The notes under the pieces were generated by a model. The model was not told the DNA's origin. It saw nothing but the letters and a program-made list of their open reading frames with translations, and ran no database searches. This document shows, one piece after another, positions 34,165-42,917 of a DNA stretch of 64,000 bases. How positions within the stretch are numbered: position 1 is the first letter of the stretch; the number at the start of each line of letters is the position of its first letter. Origin of the DNA: Streptomyces sp. NBC_01241 (lineage in GTDB: Bacteria; Actinomycetota; Actinomycetes; Streptomycetales; Streptomycetaceae); contig NZ_CP108494.1 of NCBI RefSeq assembly GCF_041435435.1, positions 6,854,501-6,918,500 of the forward strand. Direction: 5' to 3'. A program made the position numbers and the translations under genes.

Positions 34165-35559
34165 ATGGCACCCGGTATTCCTGCCGCCATGGAACGGCCG
34201 CACTTCATCGGCATCGGCGGCGCCGGAATGTCGGGCATCGCGAAGATCCTCACCCAGCGCGGCGCGAAGGTCGCGGGCAGTGACGCCAAGGAGTCGGGTA
34301 CCGCCGAGGCGCTGCGGGCGCTGGGGGCGACCGTCCACATCGGACACGCCGCCGCCCATCTGGCGGACGACGCCTCGTGCGTGGTCGTCTCCAGCGCCAT
34401 CCGCCCCGACAACCCGGAGCTGGCGCGCGCCGCCGAGCTGGCGATCCCCGTCGTCCACCGCTCCGACGCGCTGGCCTCCCTGATGGAGGGCGCGCGCGCG
34501 ATCGCGGTGGCCGGTACGCACGGCAAGACGACCACCACGTCGATGCTGGCCGTCGCCCTGTCCGAACTGAACCTCGACCCCTCGTACGCCATCGGCGGCG
34601 ACCTCGCGGGCCCCGGCACCAACGCCGCGCACGGCGAGGGCGCGATCTTCGTCGCCGAGGCGGACGAGAGCGACCGCAGCTTCCAGAAGTACGACCCCGA
34701 GGTCGCGATCGTCCTCAACGTCGAGCTGGACCACCACGCGAACTACGCCTCGATGGACGAGATCTACGAATCCTTCGAGACGTTCGCCGGCAAGATCGTC
34801 CCCGGTGGCACCCTGGTGATCGCCGCCGACCAGCCCGGCGCCGTCGAGCTGACCGAGCGGGTGCGCGCGCTCTCGTCGGTGAAGGTGGTCACCTACGGCG
34901 AGTCCGAGACCGCCGACGTACGCGTCCACAAGGTCACCCCGCGCGGCCTGACCAGCGAGGTCACGGTCATCCTGAACGGGAAGTACCTCACCTTCACCGT
35001 CTCCGTGCCCGGCCGCCACTACGCCCACAACGCGGTCGCCGCCCTCGCCGCCGGTGTCGCCCTCGGCATCCCGGCCCACAACCTCGCCTCGGCCCTCGGT
35101 AAGTACACCGGGGTCAAGCGTCGCCTCCAGCTCAAGGGCGAGGCGGCGGGCGTGCAGGTCATCGACTCGTACGCGCACCACCCCACCGAGATGACCGCGG
35201 ACCTCGAAGCGATGCGCGGCGCCGCGTCCGACGCCCGCCTCCTGGTCGTCTTCCAGCCCCATCTCTTCTCCCGCACCCAGGAGCTCGGCACCGAGATGGG
35301 CCAGGCCCTCGCGCTGGCCGACGCCTCCGTGGTCCTGGACATCTACCCGGCCCGCGAGGACCCGATCCCCGGCATCACCAGCGACCTGATCATCGGCGCC
35401 GCCAGGGCCGCGGGCGCCGACGTCACCGCCGTCCATGACAAGGCGGCGGTCCCCGGGACCATCGCGGGAATGGCGAAGCCCGGCGACCTCGTTCTCACCA
35501 TGGGCGCGGGCGACGTCACGGACCTCGGCCCGCAGATCCTGGACCACCTGTCGAGCTGA
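34165..35559 (+). CDS. murC: UDP-N-acetylmuramate--L-alanine ligase
   Basis: The 464-residue Mur ligase has the N-terminal HFIGIGGAGMSGIA nucleotide-fold motif, the ATP-binding AGTHGKTTTTSML near residue 116, and HHPTEMTADLEA and the C-terminal DVTDLG region. It adds L-alanine to UDP-MurNAc in peptidoglycan precursor synthesis in the cytoplasm. It sits outside the dcw cluster here, as is known for some streptomycetes. The ATG follows a GGGGAGA ribosome-binding site. The msrB gene follows after 9 bases. Confidence 0.95.
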   Translation: MAPGIPAAMERPHFIGIGGAGMSGIAKILTQRGAKVAGSDAKESGTAEALRALGATVHIGHAAAHLADDASCVVVSSAIRPDNPELARAAELAIPVVHRSDALASLMEGARAIAVAGTHGKTTTTSMLAVALSELNLDPSYAIGGDLAGPGTNAAHGEGAIFVAEADESDRSFQKYDPEVAIVLNVELDHHANYASMDEIYESFETFAGKIVPGGTLVIAADQPGAVELTERVRALSSVKVVTYGESETADVRVHKVTPRGLTSEVTVILNGKYLTFTVSVPGRHYAHNAVAALAAGVALGIPAHNLASALGKYTGVKRRLQLKGEAAGVQVIDSYAHHPTEMTADLEAMRGAASDARLLVVFQPHLFSRTQELGTEMGQALALADASVVLDIYPAREDPIPGITSDLIIGAARAAGADVTAVHDKAAVPGTIAGMAKPGDLVLTMGAGDVTDLGPQILDHLSS

Positions 35560-35568
35560 GGGAGCGAC

Positions 35569-35976
35569 GTGTCGTACGACATCGAGAAGCCGGACGAGCA
35601 GTGGCGGGCGGAGCTGACCCCAGCCGAGTACGCGGTCCTGCGCCAGGCCGGCACGGAACCCGCCTTCGTCGGCGAATACACCGACACCAAGACCACGGGC
35701 GTCTATTCCTGCCGCGCCTGCGGTGCGGAGCTGTTCCGCTCCGACACCAAATTCGAGTCGCACTGCGGCTGGCCGTCCTTCTACGACCCGAAGGAAACGG
35801 ACGCGGTCGAACTGATCCAGGACCGCAGCCACGGCATGGTCCGCACCGAGGTCCGCTGCGCCCGCTGCGGATCGCACCTCGGCCACGTCTTCGAGGGCGA
35901 GGGCTACCCGACCCCGACGGACCAGCGGTACTGCATCAACTCGATCTCGCTGCGGCTGACGCCCGACGAAGGCTGA
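35569..35976 (+). CDS. msrB: Peptide-methionine (R)-S-oxide reductase
   Basis: The 135-residue MsrB has the zinc-binding pairs C48/C51 and C97/C100, the SHCGWPSF motif (C66 as likely resolving cysteine) and the catalytic C122 in RYCINS. It repairs methionine-R-sulfoxide in proteins. The GTG at 35569 follows GAGGGAG and lies 9 bases after the murC stop. The last codons and the stop lie within the 17-base tandem repeat that starts at 35955. Confidence 0.94.
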   Translation: MSYDIEKPDEQWRAELTPAEYAVLRQAGTEPAFVGEYTDTKTTGVYSCRACGAELFRSDTKFESHCGWPSFYDPKETDAVELIQDRSHGMVRTEVRCARCGSHLGHVFEGEGYPTPTDQRYCINSISLRLTPDEG

Positions 35977-36022
35977 CGCCCGACGAAGGCTGACGCCCGA
36001 CGAAGGCTGACGGCCGATGAGG
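35955..36022. repeat. 17-base tandem repeat at the 3' end of msrB
   Basis: Three perfect copies of a 17-base unit (gctgacgcccgacgaag) at 35955-35971, 35972-35988 and 35989-36005 are followed by a degenerate fourth copy to 36022. The first copy and part of the second encode the last msrB codons and its stop. The unit is not a multiple of three, so slippage would change only sequence after the stop. Confidence 0.9.
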
Positions 36023-36070
36023 GCTGACGGCTACGACCTGACGGCCAGGACGTGACGGTGAGGACCTGAG

Positions 36071-36099
36071 CGAGGGCTGACGCCGGGCGTCAGCCCTCG
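36071..36099. terminator. Terminator between msrB and the convergent zinc-binding protein gene
   Basis: A perfect 13-base stem (36071-36083 with 36087-36099) with a 3-base loop, made of the same gctgac core as the tandem repeat. Its right arm contains the stop and last codons of the leftward gene ending at 36090. It probably ends both transcripts. Confidence 0.65.
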
Positions 36100-36560
36100 T
36101 CCTCGCCCTCGGGGTTCTCCGGCCGCAGCAGCGGGTGGGCGACCCCCGGGAAGACCCGGGCCCGTACGACCGGCTCCGCGGACCCGCCCTGGACGACCGT
36201 CTCGGCGACGCCCCACGGCCGGCCGGGCAGGACCACGGTCAGGATGTACGAGGACGCGCAGCCCGTGCAGTCGTAGCGGTCCGCCCAGGTCTCCACATCC
36301 GTGACGCTCCCGGGGTAGCGCGCCACGTGCCGGTGCGGCGCGTGACAGCGCTCGCACCGCTCGCCGGGTTCGCACGTGCCACCGCAGGGGCACGGCACGT
36401 CGAGCGATTCGGCGGGATGCCAGCGCTGGGTGAGGACGGCCTCACGCGTGGCGCCCATGTCCTTCATCGCCTTCAGATTGCGGGCGGCGACGTTGTACGA
36501 CTCGCCGGTCGCGGCCATCCGGTCCCGGATGACGTCCTTGCGTCCGCGGTTCGTCGTCAT
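36090..36560 (-). CDS. Small protein with Cys-rich zinc-binding region
   Basis: The 156-residue protein starts at the ATG at 36560, which has an ideal AGGAGGA site 6 to 7 bases upstream. Residues 10-35 (RDRMAATGESYNVAARNLKAM) form a small helical motif found at the start of many Streptomyces regulatory proteins. Residues about 50-100 carry CPCGGTCEPGERCERC and, further on, CTGC, suggesting a zinc ribbon or two. The C-terminus is acidic. I do not recognise a characterised family; DNA or protein binding is possible but unproven. Confidence 0.6.
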   Translation of the reverse strand: MTTNRGRKDVIRDRMAATGESYNVAARNLKAMKDMGATREAVLTQRWHPAESLDVPCPCGGTCEPGERCERCHAPHRHVARYPGSVTDVETWADRYDCTGCASSYILTVVLPGRPWGVAETVVQGGSAEPVVRARVFPGVAHPLLRPENPEGEDEG

Positions 36561-36729
36561 GTGTTCCTCCTGGGGGGTGTCACGCAGCCCGCCGGGAGCA
36601 CACGAGATCGACATGGCACATCGATATGTCACACGGTACCGGTCACTCCCGCGCAAAATCACATGCCTGCCGGTGCGCACTCTGCCAGGCTGACGAGCTG
36701 CTTCGACGGGCGAGGGCAGGAAAAGGCGT

Positions 36730-37991
36730 ATGAGCACCGCACCACCGGCTCTGTGGCACAGGTTGGCGGTGCTCGTGGCCCTGATGCTGTCCGCCTTCAC
36801 CTTCAACACCGCGGAGAACCTGCCGATCGGCCTCCTGGAACTCATCTCCGAGGGCCTGCGGGTGTCCGTACCGGCGGTCGGCTACCTGGTCACCGGTTAC
36901 GGCGTGACGGTCGCCGTGGCGTCCCTGCCGCTGGCCCATCTCACGCGGGCCGTACCCCGGCGCCATGTGCTCACGGGACTGCTGGCCGTGCTGATCGTGT
37001 CCAGTCTGGCTGCGGCACTGTCCACCTCCTACTCGCTGCTGCTCGCGGCGCGGCTGCTGACCGCGCTCGCCCAGGCGCTGTTCTGGGCCGTGATGGGGCC
37101 TGTCGCGGTGGGTCTGTTCCTGCCCGAGGCCCGTGGGCGGGTGATCGGGGCACTGTCCGTCGCCGGTTCGCTCGCCCTCGTGCTCGGTGTTCCCGCCGGA
37201 ACTGGCTGGGCCGGCGGAGCGACTGGCCGGTGCCACTCGCGGCGCTGGCCGGCCTGGGAATCATCTCCCTCGTGACGATCGCCGTCCTGCTGCCGACCTC
37301 GCGTCCGGAAGAAGGACACTCCGCCTACGGAACCGAACCCGACACCCGCCGGTTCGGGACCGTCCTGGCGGCCGGGGCACTGTCCGCCACCGGGGCGTTC
37401 GCGGGATACACCTACCTCGTGAAGTTCCTGGGCGACGTGAGCGGGTTCTCCCGGAGCGCGGTCAGCGCCCTGTTCATGGTCTTCGGTCTCGCGTGTCTGG
37501 CCGGGGTGAGCATCACCGGGGCGGTACTGGACCGCTTCCCGCAGGCCACGCTGACCACCGCCGTGGCCACGCAGGCGGTGGGCCTGCTCGGCCTGTACGC
37601 GGCCGGCGCCGACCCGGTGGCGGCGGTGGTGTTCCTGATGCTGATGGGCGCCGCGCTCGGGCCGGTGTTCATGGCCACTCAGAACGAGATGCTGCGCTGC
37701 GCACCGGGCCGCACGGACATCGCCCTCGCGGCCAACTCCGCTGCCTACAACGCCGGTATCGCGGCGGGTGCCGCGCTCGGGGGACTGGTCCTGCCGCTCA
37801 CCGGTGTGCGGGGCACCTTCCTCATGGGCGGACTGCTGACCGTCGTGGCCCGCGCGGTGCTGCTCGGCGGAACACGAAACGGGACGGGACCCGCGACAAG
37901 GAGGCCGGCCCCGGTCAGGGCCGCCGGACGCGTCGGGCCAGCCGCTTGCCGAGTCGGCCGAGAGTACCGCCGGAGCGGTTCCACGCCCTGA
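36730..37991 (+). pseudogene. Frameshifted MFS transporter
   Basis: A 12-helix major facilitator gene similar to the sugar-efflux/chloramphenicol-resistance group (NTAENLPIGLLELIS, GYLVTGYGVTVAVASLPLAHL). The first frame runs from the ATG at 36730 (ribosome-binding site AGGAAAAGG) to a stop at 37275. The other half (TWLGRRSDWPVP... onward) lies in the next frame to 37991. The break is at 37201-37202, where the family's GTWLGR reads as GGAAC-TGGCTG; a single missing base restores the whole protein. The 3' end overlaps the leftward GAP1-like gene by 77 bases. It is either a pseudogene or a sequencing error. Confidence 0.8.
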
Positions 37992-40374
37992 ACGCCTCGG
38001 CGCGCTGCCTGCTGCCGGCCCGCTCCACGGCCTCCTCCACCGCGGTGATCGCGGCGGACGACAAGGCACTCACCGCCGGACGCAGCACCTCCTCCAGCAA
38101 GGAGCCGGTGGTCCGCGTCCACGCGCGGCCCGCGTGCGGGTGGACGGTCCAGACGGTGAAGCAGTCGGCCGCATAGGCCGGTTCGGCCCGCAGCCGGGCG
38201 AGGACGGCCTCATGGCGGGCCGCCCTGCCGTAGGCCGCGATCAGGTCCGCGTCGTCGCTGTGGACGAACGCGTACAGCTCCGCCTCGGGGCGGTCCGGGG
38301 CGAGCAGTTGCCGGGCCAGGGCGCCGAACGCCTGGTCGCGTACGCCCGGCTCCACCGGTTCTGCCCCGGCGTACAGCTTCCGGGCCCGTGCCGCCCAGCC
38401 GGGCTCCGCCGTCCCCGACCGCAGCTCCCGCGCGAACTCCAGGAGCAGCAGGGCGCCGCGCGCCCGCGCGTCGATCTCCTGCGGGAAGCCGCGCAGCAGG
38501 TCATGGGCGAGTTCGGGAGCCTCCTCGTCGTCCGCGCGGGCGCCGAGCGCCGCCGCGACGAGAGCGGACCACGTACCGGCCGTACGGTGCGCGTCGGAGG
38601 TGGTCCCGCCCAGCAGCAGTCGGGCCTCGCCCGGCGTGAGCAGATCCTCGCCCCACACCAGACCCACCCCGGTCCGCAGTACCAGCGGCTCGGTGAAAGG
38701 CGACATGCCACCGGCGCGGAGCACCGCGTGCAGCGCCTTCACCCGGTCCCCGGCACCCGCCCCGGCGTCCGGCGCCGCCGCGCACATCCGCAGATGCGGC
38801 AGCGCCTGCGCTCCGGTGAACGGCAGGGCGACCCCGGCCAGCAGCCGCTTCGTCCCCGCCGGATCGTGCGGGGCGATCCGGTCCAGCTCGCCCAGCAACG
38901 CCGTACGGACATCGAACTGTTCGTCCAGGAGGTCGAGCAGTACCGGTGCGCAGCCGGCCGCCCCTTCGTCCAGCAGTGACCGGGCCATCCGGCGTACGAC
39001 GTCGGGAATCAGGTCCGCGCAGTCCACGTCCAGCAGCCGCGCGATCCGCAGCAGCTGCACGGTGCGCGCCACACCCCGGCCGGGCGCGTCCGACGACGCC
39101 GACGCGGACGCGTTGGCCGCACCGGTGGCGAGTTCGGTACGCAGGTCGTCGCCCAGAGCCGCGACGAGCGCGGCGGCGGCCCGCTCCCCGGCCGGCCCGG
39201 CGAAGGACGAGCGCGCGGGCGGTTCGAGTGCGACATCATCGCCATGCACCGCCTCCGTCACCAGCAGAGCCGCGAGCGACGCGGTCGTGGCGGCCGGTGA
39301 CCGGCCGTCGAGAGCCGTCAACAACCGTGACACACAGGCGAGTTCATTAATCGTACGGTCGATGCCGGGAGCGGTCAGCGCATCGGTCAGCCGCCGTGTC
39401 CGCTCCTCGTCCAGCGCGTACGGCCGCTCGGCGGCCCAGGCGGCTGCCGCGGCCCGCCCGTCGGGGCCGAGCTCGACGCCCGTGCACAGGGCCGTCACGG
39501 CGAGCGGTCCCGCGGCGAAGGGCTCGCCGGGCAGCTCCGCCGCCATCCGGAACAGTTCCGGAGACCGGTGCCGCCAGATCCGGGCGCAGGTCTCGGCCCA
39601 GGCATCGGCCACCGGCCCCTCCGGGCGCGGACCGGTGCAGTCGTGCACCCGCAGCCCGCTGTCGGGGCCGGCCGTTGCGGGCGCGTCGTCCGGCAGCACC
39701 CCGACGACCTGGTGCGGGGACTGCGCCGGGCGGCGGGTGTACGTCGTGAAGGTCAGCCGTTGCGCGGTCTCCGGCGGGAGCACGGCAGCGGCCAGGGCGA
39801 TCCAGCGGGCCACATCGGCGCTCTGCCGTTCCACGAGCACCACGCGCGCCGACGACGGTTCCTCGCTCACCCTGCGCAGATCGGCGAAGACCGCCGCCAG
39901 CCAGGGGCTCCGGGAGACCGCGAAGTCGTTGAGCGCCTGCGGCCCGAAGGCGGCGGAGGCGGGCAGGTGGGTCATGCGGCCGGGCACCACGCCGTCCGGT
40001 GGGCTGGACGCCCAGTTCGGCGACCGCCAGGCCGTGACCGGCAGCGCGTCGCCCGGCAGTCGGGTACCGGCCGGAAGATGCACCGCGTGCGCGTGGAAAC
40101 GGCCCGCGCCGGGGCCGCCGAGCGCCACCGTACGGCTCAGCAGATGGCTGCCGTCGGACAGTGCGCTGAAGCTCAACGCCTCGGGAAACGACCGGAGTTC
40201 ATCAACGGTCGGGTGATAAGGGGCGGCAGCCGGCGGCTCGTAGCCCAGGAGCTGCTCGGCCTCGGCCAGCACCGGCGTGGGTATGCCCGCGCCGACCGCG
40301 GTGAACCGCGCACCGCCCCCGTCCCTGTCGTCCCCCGCAGAGGCAGAGGTGTAATGCAACTGCGCGAGGCTCAT
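37915..40374 (-). CDS. GTPase-associated protein 1 (GAP1)-type protein, orphan
   Basis: The 819-residue protein starts with SLAQLHYTSA, HPTVDELRSFPEALSFSALSD and LSRTVALGGPGAGRFHAHAVHLP, which I recognise as the N-terminal domain of the GAP1 group described in GTPase-centred conflict or signalling cassettes. The rest is a long alpha-solenoid-like region rich in Leu/Ala pairs, ending in a basic C-terminus (RLGKRLARRVRRP). No membrane segment. Normally the gene has a GTPase partner; none is present here, the neighbours being the broken MFS gene and the repeat protein. The start ATG at 40374 has GAGGGCC about 9 bases upstream. Confidence 0.7.
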   Translation of the reverse strand: MSLAQLHYTSASAGDDRDGGGARFTAVGAGIPTPVLAEAEQLLGYEPPAAAPYHPTVDELRSFPEALSFSALSDGSHLLSRTVALGGPGAGRFHAHAVHLPAGTRLPGDALPVTAWRSPNWASSPPDGVVPGRMTHLPASAAFGPQALNDFAVSRSPWLAAVFADLRRVSEEPSSARVVLVERQSADVARWIALAAAVLPPETAQRLTFTTYTRRPAQSPHQVVGVLPDDAPATAGPDSGLRVHDCTGPRPEGPVADAWAETCARIWRHRSPELFRMAAELPGEPFAAGPLAVTALCTGVELGPDGRAAAAAWAAERPYALDEERTRRLTDALTAPGIDRTINELACVSRLLTALDGRSPAATTASLAALLVTEAVHGDDVALEPPARSSFAGPAGERAAAALVAALGDDLRTELATGAANASASASSDAPGRGVARTVQLLRIARLLDVDCADLIPDVVRRMARSLLDEGAAGCAPVLLDLLDEQFDVRTALLGELDRIAPHDPAGTKRLLAGVALPFTGAQALPHLRMCAAAPDAGAGAGDRVKALHAVLRAGGMSPFTEPLVLRTGVGLVWGEDLLTPGEARLLLGGTTSDAHRTAGTWSALVAAALGARADDEEAPELAHDLLRGFPQEIDARARGALLLLEFARELRSGTAEPGWAARARKLYAGAEPVEPGVRDQAFGALARQLLAPDRPEAELYAFVHSDDADLIAAYGRAARHEAVLARLRAEPAYAADCFTVWTVHPHAGRAWTRTTGSLLEEVLRPAVSALSSAAITAVEEAVERAGSRQRAEAFRAWNRSGGTLGRLGKRLARRVRRP

Positions 40375-40749
40375 GCGTAGGCCCTCTTCGTCCTTGCCGC
40401 GAACGCCCCCGTAACGTCAGCACGCTCGCTCCGACGGCCACCCGTCGAGGGCAGGCCGTCCGGGCGCAGCGACGACCCCGGCGGGGAGCGGTCCGCAATC
40501 GCGGGAGCGACGCTATCAAGGGCGTCGCCCCCGCACGCACCCTGCCGGAAGGTCACGCGGGCGACCCCGGCCGAGGCGTTCACCCCAACGGGACGGCCCG
40601 TGGCAAAAGTCCGTTCGGTGCTTCTTCATCACTCCAATGGCCTACGCACCCCCGGCCTTCCCGGTCGTTGGTCGTCTTCGGATTGATGAATCCCCCGTGG
40701 GCGCCGCAATCCGGGCCCAAGGGTAGTTCTGCGTTCAGGAGTTACTCGG
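40375..40749. other. Intergenic region between divergent GAP1-like and repeat-protein genes
   Basis: About 375 bases with no gene I can support. It must hold the promoters of both divergent genes; a short AT-richer stretch lies at 40670-40690. Possible frames here are short and have poor codon use. An AGGAG site at about 40738 belongs to the rightward gene. Confidence 0.4.
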
Positions 40750-41634
40750 ATGAACCTCAAGACTCTCTCCGCGGCCGCCGCCGTTCTGGCCCTGGCCGGT
40801 CTCGCCGGAGCATCCACGGCCGGCGCGGTGCCCGGCACGGTCTCCGGCAACGGCGGCAACCGCATCGGCACGCTGCGTGCCAACGGTGACGCGTACGTGA
40901 AGGGGGGCGGCCTCAGCGCCACCTGGGTCAAGGAAACCGGCAACGTCAAGCAGGTCGTGTTGTCCGGCAAGCGCATCGGCGTGCTCACGGTTTACGGCAC
41001 CGCGTGGGTGAAGGAGGGCGGCCTCGGCGCGAGGTGGGTCCGTGAGTCCGACGACGTCAAGCAGATCGCACTCTCCGGCAACCGCATCGGCGTCCTGAAG
41101 GACAACGGGGACGCGTACGTCAAGGAGGGCGGCCTCGGCGCGAGGTGGGTCAAGGAGCACGACAAGGTCAAGAAACTCGAACTGTCGGGCAACCGTATCG
41201 GCATCGTGACGGGTGACGGAGCCGCGTGGGTGAAGGAGGGCGGCCTCGGCGCGAGGTGGGTCAAGGAATCCGGCAACGTCATCGGCCTCGACCTGGCGGG
41301 CAACCGCATCGGTGTCCTCACCAGTGACGGCACCGCCTGGGTGAAGGAGGGCGGCCTCGGCGCGAGGTGGGTGCGGGAGCACGACGACGTCATCCAGCTC
41401 GAACTGTCCGGCAACCGCATCGGCGTCCTGACGGACAGGGGCGACGCGTATGTGAAGGAGGGCGGCCTCGGCGCAAGGTGGGCCCACGAGTACACCCACG
41501 CCATCCAGATCGCCCTGTCGGGCAAGCGCATCGGTGTCCTCAAGGGCGACGGCGCCGCACGGGTCAAGGGGGGCGGCCTGAGCGCGACGTGGGTCCTGGA
41601 GGCCAACAACGTCACCGAGCTGGCGCTGTCCTGA
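40750..41634 (+). CDS. Secreted protein of exactly seven 37-residue repeats
   Basis: The 294-residue protein has a Sec signal peptide (about 1-26, ending near TAGA) and then only repeats: residues 36-294 are seven consecutive 37-residue units with the pattern GxRIGVL-xxxG-xAxVKEGGLGARWV-xE-xxxVxxLxLS. Each looks like one beta-propeller blade, so the repeats could close a seven-bladed ring or a tachylectin-like fold. Repeats 2-6 are nearly identical, while 1 and 7 share the variant GGGLSATWV. A ligand-binding or lectin role outside the cell is likely, but no known family is assigned. AGGAG precedes the ATG. Confidence 0.75.
   Translation: MNLKTLSAAAAVLALAGLAGASTAGAVPGTVSGNGGNRIGTLRANGDAYVKGGGLSATWVKETGNVKQVVLSGKRIGVLTVYGTAWVKEGGLGARWVRESDDVKQIALSGNRIGVLKDNGDAYVKEGGLGARWVKEHDKVKKLELSGNRIGIVTGDGAAWVKEGGLGARWVKESGNVIGLDLAGNRIGVLTSDGTAWVKEGGLGARWVREHDDVIQLELSGNRIGVLTDRGDAYVKEGGLGARWAHEYTHAIQIALSGKRIGVLKGDGAARVKGGGLSATWVLEANNVTELALS
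40855..41631 (+). repeat. Seven tandem 111-base units inside the secreted repeat gene
   Basis: The repeat protein's units are 111 bases each. A 30-base core (gtgaaggagggcggcctcgg at its start) recurs almost unchanged at about 41007, 41118, 41229, 41340 and 41451, and in a diverged form in the first and last units. The near identity at DNA level indicates recent duplication or gene conversion. Confidence 0.85.
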
Positions 41635-41722
41635 CGCCTGACACGTAACGTGTGATACCCGCCGTGCCGCGCACCGGAGTTGATCCGGTGCGCGGCACGG
41701 CACCGTGTTCGTCCGTGCCCGG

Positions 41723-41908
41723 TCAGCCGCTCACGGCGTAGTCGACGAAGCCGGCCCAGGCGGCGGGGGAGAGGGCGAGGTGCGGACCTTGCTCGACCTT
41801 GGAGTCCCGGACGTGGACGGTGGTGGGGCAGGTGGCGACCTCTACGCAGTCATCGCCGGAACCGCCGCTGTAGCTGCTCTTGAACCAGGCCAGGTCTGTG
41901 GTGTTCAT
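41723..41908 (-). CDS. DUF397 domain protein
   Basis: The 61-residue protein is a typical DUF397 member, with DLAWFKSSYSGGSGDDCVEVA, VHVRDSK and a C-terminal AWAGFVDYAV. Such small proteins are paired with an XRE/DUF5753 regulator in Streptomyces (the whiJ and abaA type systems). It overlaps the regulator gene by 4 bases (ATGA), so its synthesis depends on that gene. It is thought to act together with the regulator, possibly as its partner. Confidence 0.92.
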   Translation of the reverse strand: MNTTDLAWFKSSYSGGSGDDCVEVATCPTTVHVRDSKVEQGPHLALSPAAWAGFVDYAVSG

Positions 41909-42759
41909 ACCGCTCCTCGCATCCGCTGCAGCAGGCCCACGGAGTATTCGAGTGAGTGAGCCTGTGAACGCATCCTGGCATACCGCATCTGGAGTGTGCT
42001 GACCACTGCCGGGTCGGCGTGAAAGTGGCCGCTTTCCTGGCCCTCGCCATAGCCGAACCACCGGTGGTCAGGGGTCTCCAGCAGGCGCATTGGACCGTCG
42101 AGCCCGGCGTGACTCTCCCGAATCTGCGGCATGATCTGAACTTCGATATTCCGGAGCTGCACCAGTCGGAGAATGTGGTCGATGAGGTTCCGCGTGACTT
42201 CCGCGCCGCCCGTCCGCCGCAGGAACAGGTGCTCTTCCAGGATGAAGCTGTACGCGGTGTTCGGCCGCTCCGTGAGCAGCTTCTGCCGGTCGAGTCGAGC
42301 CGTGAGCTGTGCCTCGATCTGATCGTCACCAAGCGGCGGAAGCTGGTTCACGAACAACGCCCGCGCGTACGCCTCCGGCTGCAACAACCCGGGAATCAAC
42401 CGGCATTCGTACGTGTACAGGTTCAGCGCCTCCGCCTCCAGCTGCGCCCACTGCCGGAACCAACTGGCGAGCCCCGACTTTCGCGACAAGTGCTTGGCCG
42501 CGGCCTTGATGACCCCGAACGCGTCCAGGACGTCCTCCGCGCGGTCGACGAACGCAGGCGGCGGAAACCGCCGCCCCTGCTCGATCGAGGCGACCGTCGG
42601 CACCGAGTACCGGACCTTCGGCGCGAACTGCTCCTGTGTCAGCAGCGCTCGCTTCCGGAAGACCTTGACGACCTCCCCGAACGCCTTCAGGCTGTCGGAG
42701 GGCTCCGGCTCCCGGTTCGCGCCCGTCGCTCCACCCGTTCCGCCGACGCCGTCCGTCAT
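41905..42759 (-). CDS. XRE regulator with DUF5753 (Scr1/WhiJ type)
   Basis: The 284-residue protein has an N-terminal helix-turn-helix (about 20-80: FGEVVKVFRKRALLTQEQFAPKVRYSVPTVASIEQG, quoted only in part) and a DUF5753 C-terminal domain (about 100-280: LEAEALNLYTYECRLIPGLLQ, HLFLRRTGG, IQIMPQ-type strands). This is the WhiJ/Scr1-type family, which controls development or antibiotic genes together with DUF397 proteins. The ATG at 42759 is preferred because GGGAGGTGG lies about 9 bases upstream. It diverges from an ATP-binding protein gene, with a perfect palindrome between the two. Confidence 0.9.
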   Translation of the reverse strand: MTDGVGGTGGATGANREPEPSDSLKAFGEVVKVFRKRALLTQEQFAPKVRYSVPTVASIEQGRRFPPPAFVDRAEDVLDAFGVIKAAAKHLSRKSGLASWFRQWAQLEAEALNLYTYECRLIPGLLQPEAYARALFVNQLPPLGDDQIEAQLTARLDRQKLLTERPNTAYSFILEEHLFLRRTGGAEVTRNLIDHILRLVQLRNIEVQIMPQIRESHAGLDGPMRLLETPDHRWFGYGEGQESGHFHADPAVVSTLQMRYARMRSQAHSLEYSVGLLQRMRGAV

Positions 42760-42850
42760 GTCCGGCCACCTCCCGTGCCTTGTGTCTGCCCCGGTCCGCA
42801 ACTCGCCCATGGTCACGGACCGTTACGCGTACTGTCCACCCTCCGCACCC

Positions 42851-42869
42851 GTACGCTGACTCAGCGTAC
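42851..42869. promoter_or_regulatory. Perfect palindrome in the divergent XRE/ATPase promoter region
   Basis: Bases 42851-42859 (gtacgctga) are the exact reverse complement of 42861-42869 (tcagcgtac), separated by one base. It lies 91 bases from the regulator start and 48 bases from the ATP-binding protein start. The arm length and symmetry suit a dimeric XRE regulator, so it is a good candidate operator for autoregulation. Confidence 0.6.
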
Positions 42870-42917
42870 GAGTTGCTGAGCTGGTCCGATGGGTGTTCCG
42901 GCCATCACGGTGGGCGC

